Of a DNA stretch of 8,759 bases, positions 5,761 through 8,759 are shown piece after piece. Location of the stretch: contig NZWK01000009.1 of NCBI GenBank assembly GCA_002701625.1, positions 53,431 through 62,189 on the forward strand, written 5' to 3'. The notes below the pieces were generated by a model that saw only the letters and a program-made list of their open reading frames with translations, was not told the origin of the DNA and searched no databases. Source of the DNA: Chloroflexota bacterium (GTDB taxonomy: Bacteria > Chloroflexota > Dehalococcoidia > UBA2979). Every line of letters begins with the position of its first letter. The first letter of the stretch is position 1. The position numbers and the translations under genes were made by a program.

Positions 5761-6939
5761 TTAACCACGCGGGAGACCAAGGCCTCGAGTGGCTACTATG
5801 TTTCTCTGGATTTCAGAAGTGCCGCCTCCGATTGTTGATGACACACTGGTGACATATGACTGTCCTATTGTTCCACCCAGCGGGGCTCTTGGCTCTTGAG
5901 GGCGCATGAGGCTCTCAAGTCCTAGCATTTTTGACCCGGTTCGAGCAATTCTTTGATTTAGCTCGGAGCTAAATAATTTTGCCGCTGACGCTTCATAGTT
6001 AGCGATGATGCCATTTGTTTGCATATGAACGATACGGTAGGCCAAATTAGTGCCGATTTCAATTTCGATCATTCTGTCCGCGTATTCCAGTCGGACATCT
6101 GGATTTTGGTCAATTTTATGTGGGTTGTCATCGGCGAATTGTATGTGATCCTCAACCGTCTTTCGACTTCCCGAGAACCCTGCGATGCTAGAGCGCTCAA
6201 AGTCGAGTGCGACGGCAAGATGATACCAGCCACGATCTTGTTCTCCGACGAGGTTTTTCTTTGGTAGCCGCACGTCTTCAAAGAAAACCTCATTGAAGCC
6301 ATGCTCATCACCCATGTTAATTAATGGCCGAATCGTGATGCCAGGGGTTTCAAGATCAAGAAGAAACATTGAGATTCCTCGGTGTTTCGGTGCGTCAGGA
6401 TCTGTCCGCGCTGCCAGCCAACCCCAATTGGACCGATGTGCGCCAGATGTCCATATTTTTTGCCCGTTCACTACGAATTCATCTCCGTCTTGGATTGCCC
6501 GTGTTTGCAAGGATGCTAGATCGCTGCCGGCGCCTGGTTCGGAATAGAATGTGCACCACCACGAATCATCATCAGCGTTCGCAATCTTATTGAGGTGTTC
6601 CTTTTGCTGTTCTTCACTGCCAACAAGCATGAGAGCGGGTCCTACCCAATCAATACCATGATTCCCGCCACTCGGGGCCCGGTTATAAGCCATTTCTTCG
6701 TTGAGCAGCATTTGCTGCCAATGAGGCGCTTCAAGGCCACCAAACTTTTTAGGCCACGCCATGGTGTTCCATTTTTTTGTAGCCATGGCTTTTTGGAACT
6801 GAAGCCGTTCATCAAATTTCTTTTGATCGTACATTCCTTCATCGGATACGTCAGTGGTTTGTGTAGGTAAGTTTTCCGCGATAAAACTACGTACTTCATT
6901 TCTGAATGATTCTTGCTCGCTTGTAAAGTTAAAGTCCAT
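5761..6939 (-). CDS. Acyl-CoA dehydrogenase (FadE-type)
   Basis: This is a 392-residue cytosolic flavoenzyme that introduces the alpha-beta double bond into an acyl-CoA. Domains are in standard order: N-terminal helical domain (MDFNFTSEQESFRNEVRSF), middle beta domain with S133-E-P-G-A-G-S-D-L-A141 and N158-G-Q-K-I-W-T-S-G166, then the C-terminal helical domain ending G371-G-G-T-S-E-I-Q-R379 and R385-G-L-G-L-P-R-G. A Glu at 248 in A-L-D-F-E-R falls where the isovaleryl-CoA dehydrogenase and ChsE2/FadE29 type carry their catalytic base, which suggests a branched, cyclic or steroid side-chain-like acyl-CoA rather than a straight medium-chain substrate. The substrate itself is not determined. 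Mycobacterial relatives of this type often work as heteromers of two paralogues; only one is present here. GGAGG lies six bases before ATG 6939. It leads a two-gene unit with the DinB-like gene and diverges from the SDR gene. Confidence 0.93.
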   Translation of the reverse strand: MDFNFTSEQESFRNEVRSFIAENLPTQTTDVSDEGMYDQKKFDERLQFQKAMATKKWNTMAWPKKFGGLEAPHWQQMLLNEEMAYNRAPSGGNHGIDWVGPALMLVGSEEQQKEHLNKIANADDDSWWCTFYSEPGAGSDLASLQTRAIQDGDEFVVNGQKIWTSGAHRSNWGWLAARTDPDAPKHRGISMFLLDLETPGITIRPLINMGDEHGFNEVFFEDVRLPKKNLVGEQDRGWYHLAVALDFERSSIAGFSGSRKTVEDHIQFADDNPHKIDQNPDVRLEYADRMIEIEIGTNLAYRIVHMQTNGIIANYEASAAKLFSSELNQRIARTGSKMLGLESLMRPQEPRAPLGGTIGQSYVTSVSSTIGGGTSEIQRNIVATRGLGLPRG

Positions 6940-6945
6940 TTAAAT

Positions 6946-6950
6946 CCTCC
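6946..6950 (-). promoter_or_regulatory. Strong ribosome binding site of the acyl-CoA dehydrogenase gene
   Basis: Read on the minus strand, GGAGG lies six bases upstream of ATG 6939. It fixes the start and is the best SD in the right half of the window. Confidence 0.7.
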
Positions 6951-6962
6951 GTGATGATGAAC

Positions 6963-7008
6963 GCAGTGTAACAAAAATCACTGCAGATGACCGTTCACTG
7001 CTACAGTG
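6963..7008. promoter_or_regulatory. Cluster of CACTGC/GCAGTG half-sites, candidate operator between divergent genes
   Basis: Four related hexamers fall within 46 bp: GCAGTG (6963-6968), CACTGC (6979-6984), CACTGC (6996-7001) and the near-match ACAGTG (7003-7008). The first two form an inverted repeat with a 10-bp spacer. The last two form a short hairpin-like palindrome, CACTG-CTA-CAGTG (6996-7008). The two CACTGC copies are 17 bp apart. The whole 100-bp gap separates divergent acyl-CoA dehydrogenase and SDR genes, and the first half-site overlaps a possible -10 box of the minus-strand promoter. The arrangement is what a dimeric repressor controlling both directions would use; no regulator gene lies in the window. 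Confidence 0.45.
6965..6973 (-). promoter_or_regulatory. Possible extended -10 promoter element for the acyl-CoA dehydrogenase gene
   Basis: On the minus strand the sequence reads TGT-TACACT, an extended -10 (TGn) followed by a four-of-six match to TATAAT. It lies 26 bases before ATG 6939. No acceptable -35 is visible 16-18 bp further upstream, so the call rests on the extended -10 and its position. Confidence 0.3.
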
Positions 7009-7039
7009 GCGAGAAATTAATGGATTAGGGGTACGTAAT

Positions 7040-7870
7040 ATGGGATCGCTTGAGGGTAAAGTTGCTTTAGTTACAGGAGCCAGCAGGGGACTTGGGAAAG
7101 ACATAGCCATGAGTTTGGCTCTGTCTGGAGCATCTGTGATGGCGACCGCAAGAACTGAAAGTGATTCGGATTCACATATTCCAGGAAGTCTCGCTTCAAC
7201 CGTTGCAGATATTCAAGCTCAAGGTGGAACTGCGTCCTCGATGCGCTGTGACGTAACAAGTGAAGTGGATATTCAGAATACTATCGAGGCAACGATAGCA
7301 AGATTCGGCCGGATAGACATCGTGATTAACAACGCTGGAATTTTGATACCTGGCCGGATAACTGACCTGCAAGTTAAGCATTGGGACTTAATTTTTAAAG
7401 TGAACGTTTTGGGCCCTTTCCTTATGGCGAGGGCAATTGTTCCAGTATTTGAGGAGTCAGGATCAGGTCACATTATTAATATTTCCTCTCGTGCAGCGAT
7501 TGGTCCTGGGGCAGGCCCTTATGATTCACCGAGAGCTGAGGGTTCAGCATACGGCACCACAAAGGCGGCACTCGAACGATTTACTCAAGGTCTCGCCGCG
7601 GAGCTGAGTGACAGGAATATTTCAGTGAACGCCCTTTCCCCCCATTTGCCGATTTGGTCAGAAGGTGGACACTTCTTTCGGACGAAGGGAGGCGATCCGG
7701 ACTATACGGGCTGGAGAATGAGTGGCAAGATCATAGGGGACGCGGCGGTATGGATTTGCGAGCAATCTCCAAACCAAGTAACAGGGCAAATTCTGTATGA
7801 CGAACTCGTGTTTAGTGATTGGGTTGGATTAACAGCTGCGGAGATTCAAAACCAATACCCAGTTGAGTAG
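7040..7870 (+). CDS. Short-chain dehydrogenase/reductase (classical SDR)
   Basis: This 276-residue cytosolic NAD(P)-dependent oxidoreductase has a Rossmann fold. It has the cofactor motif T12-G-A-S-R-G-L-G19, the D71-V acidic/adenine-binding strand end, N97-N-A-G100, and the catalytic tetrad N122, S150, Y171, K175 (YGTTK). The basic R16 in the glycine motif and the A-R at 37-38 after strand 2 lean towards NADP(H), which is a tentative reading. The Ser-to-Tyr spacing is 21 residues instead of the usual 13 or so, because of an inserted loop (GPYDSPRAEG, 159-168) seen in a distinct SDR branch with A-L-E-R-F-T-Q-G-L-A-A-E after the lysine. The substrate is an unknown alcohol, ketone or 3-hydroxyacyl compound. 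ATG 7040 has AGGGG eight bases upstream. The SnoaL-like gene follows after 34 bp, probably in one operon. Confidence 0.93.
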   Translation: MGSLEGKVALVTGASRGLGKDIAMSLALSGASVMATARTESDSDSHIPGSLASTVADIQAQGGTASSMRCDVTSEVDIQNTIEATIARFGRIDIVINNAGILIPGRITDLQVKHWDLIFKVNVLGPFLMARAIVPVFEESGSGHIINISSRAAIGPGAGPYDSPRAEGSAYGTTKAALERFTQGLAAELSDRNISVNALSPHLPIWSEGGHFFRTKGGDPDYTGWRMSGKIIGDAAVWICEQSPNQVTGQILYDELVFSDWVGLTAAEIQNQYPVE

Positions 7871-7904
7871 TCATTATAATAAACGGAGATGAGGAGTAAA
7901 AAAT

Positions 7905-8273
7905 ATGTCATTAACAAGCACAGATAGAGTTGAAATTAACGAATTGGTATCGCGGTATAACCAAGCTATTGATTCTGGCAATGGGCCAGTATGGGCCTCG
8001 ACATTCACTCAAGATGGAACTTTTCACTCAGCCAATGGTCAAGCGGCCGGCACAGATGAGTTGAGTGATTTCGCAAGTGGTTTTGCTGAAAAGATGCCGG
8101 GTACGCGGCACTGGGTAAATAATCTCGTAATCGACGGGGATGAAAATGAAGCGCAGCTTTGCTGCTATCTAAATCTAATGCGTGGTGGTGATGTACTCGC
8201 TAGTCTGACTTATAACGATATTCTGGTTAAGCAGGGCGATGCATGGAAATTTAAGTCACGTACTGTGAGTTAA
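7905..8273 (+). CDS. SnoaL-like / NTF2-fold protein
   Basis: This 122-residue protein has the length and pattern of the SnoaL_4 branch of the NTF2-like fold: an N-terminal helix E10-I-N-E-L-V-S-R-Y-N-Q-A-I-D23, then F34-T-Q-D-G (start of the cone-shaped sheet), an inserted helix, T67-R-H-W-V-N-N, and C-terminal strands ending W114-K-F-K-S-R-T. Members of this fold include dehydratases, isomerases, cyclases and ring-hydroxylating dioxygenase small subunits, so the fold alone gives no reaction. D23 and H69 are candidate pocket residues. GAGGAG at 7891-7896 is a strong SD eight bases before ATG 7905. Placement 34 bp after an SDR suggests the two act on the same metabolite. The stop codon (8271-8273) abuts the stop codon of the opposing YeiH-like gene with no base between. 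Confidence 0.85.
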   Translation: MSLTSTDRVEINELVSRYNQAIDSGNGPVWASTFTQDGTFHSANGQAAGTDELSDFASGFAEKMPGTRHWVNNLVIDGDENEAQLCCYLNLMRGGDVLASLTYNDILVKQGDAWKFKSRTVS

Positions 8274-8759
8274 CTAACCTAAATCCAATAAGGGAATTCC
8301 AACTAATGCGAGCGCGATCATGAACGACATGGTCGCGAGTATTGTTATTGCGACTCGTGTACCCACAGCTCCAACCTCTCTGACGTCTACACCAAGTCCG
8401 AGTCCAGCCATTGCGACCACAAAAAGAAGTTTACTCAGTTCTCGAGCTTGCAATCCCAAATCTTGTGATATGACGTCGGCGGTTCTAAGTAGAGTCAATA
8501 GGAGAAATCCTGCGACAAACCATGGGATGTAGGTCTTAATTTTCTCCTTTAGGGAGGAAGAATTCTCTGTATCGCGATGGAGAATGCCGAGCAAGAGAAT
8601 CATGGGTCCAAGAAATAGGACTCGGACGAGTTTAACTAATGTCCCTGTCTGTCCGGAAAGCGGCGAAACAGCAAACGATGCCGCGACGACTTGTGGCACT
8701 GCGTACACAGATATCCCCGCCAATATTCCATACTCTATATTCGTTAGATTCAGTGCAGG
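8274..8759 (-). CDS. YeiH family putative sulfate exporter, C-terminal part (runs off the right edge)
   Basis: The frame is open from the window edge to a TAG at 8274-8276, giving 161 residues of a polytopic inner-membrane protein. The true start lies outside the window; a TTG at 8723 is internal. Recognisable family segments are Y-G-I-L-A-G-I-S-V-Y-A-V-P-Q-V-V-A-A-S-F near the visible N-terminal end, followed by T-L-V-K-L-V-R-V-L-F-L-G-P, then P-W-F-V-A-G-F-L after a hydrophilic loop, and G-L-G-L-G-V-D-V-R near the C-terminus. These match the UPF0324/YeiH group (COG2855), annotated as putative sulfate exporters and often linked to organosulfur degradation. A histidine common in the family's G-x-S-V-H segment is replaced by tyrosine here. 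No sulfur gene is visible in the window, so the substrate stays open. Confidence 0.82.
   Translation of the reverse strand, partial: PALNLTNIEYGILAGISVYAVPQVVAASFAVSPLSGQTGTLVKLVRVLFLGPMILLLGILHRDTENSSSLKEKIKTYIPWFVAGFLLLTLLRTADVISQDLGLQARELSKLLFVVAMAGLGLGVDVREVGAVGTRVAITILATMSFMIALALVGIPLLDLG

Noticed and set aside
5530..5838. 102-residue plus-strand frame bridging the DinB-like and acyl-CoA dehydrogenase genes
   Set aside because: It is antisense to two well-supported genes, has no family features and no convincing SD.
6642..6974. 110-residue minus-strand open frame over the start of the acyl-CoA dehydrogenase gene, and an opposing 91-residue frame at 6595-6870
   Set aside because: Both are out-of-frame shadows of the acyl-CoA dehydrogenase, which has clear full-length motifs and a strong SD. 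The shadow proteins show no recognisable pattern.
1..8759. Search for tRNA/rRNA genes, CRISPR repeats, insertion sequences, phage or defence genes
   Set aside because: No cloverleaf, regularly spaced repeat, transposase motif or nuclease/toxin domain could be recognised on either strand.

Overview
The window is ordinary bacterial coding sequence: short genes, Shine-Dalgarno sites, and base composition somewhat below 50% GC by eye. It holds ten substantial genes, one small membrane ORF and a gene tail at the left edge. The mix is an MCT-like carboxylate transporter, an enolase-superfamily acid-sugar dehydratase, an HpcH/HpaI aldolase, an acyl-CoA dehydrogenase, an SDR, a SnoaL-like protein, a DinB-like protein, a YczE-type membrane protein and a YeiH-type exporter. 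It resembles catabolic accessory regions of uncultured marine bacteria such as SAR202-type Chloroflexota. That assignment is inference from gene content only; no rRNA or taxonomic marker is present.

Layout, left to right. Positions 1-60 are the 3' end of an unknown gene. Positions 105-1599 (+) hold an MFS carboxylate transporter and an overlapping 69-residue single-TM protein. Position 1587-2450 (-) is a CPPED1-like metallophosphoesterase. Positions 2559-5279 (+) hold a YczE family membrane protein, then an HpcH/HpaI aldolase and an enolase-superfamily dehydratase 18 bp apart. Positions 5263-6939 (-) hold an acyl-CoA dehydrogenase followed by a DinB-like protein. Positions 7040-8273 (+) hold an SDR and a SnoaL-like protein. 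Positions 8274-8759 (-) are the C-terminal part of a YeiH family transporter that runs off the right edge.

How the genes may work together. The dehydratase and aldolase make a textbook pair: dehydration of a sugar acid or other hydroxy acid to a 2-keto-3-deoxy acid, then retro-aldol cleavage to pyruvate (or a related 2-oxoacid) and an aldehyde. The upstream MFS protein belongs to a branch that imports monocarboxylates. The acyl-CoA dehydrogenase and the SDR/SnoaL pair diverge from a 100-bp region carrying a cluster of CACTGC/GCAGTG half-sites, which suggests one local regulator controls both. The substrates are not readable from the sequence.

Packing is very tight. The three convergent junctions overlap by 13 bp, overlap by 17 bp, or abut with no spacer, and no canonical intrinsic terminator is visible at any of them. 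I saw no tRNA, rRNA, CRISPR, insertion sequence, phage gene or defence system. The strongest non-routine signals are the half-site cluster at 6963-7008, the small membrane ORF overlapping the transporter, and a 9-bp tandem duplication lying in the shared 3' ends of two opposing genes.
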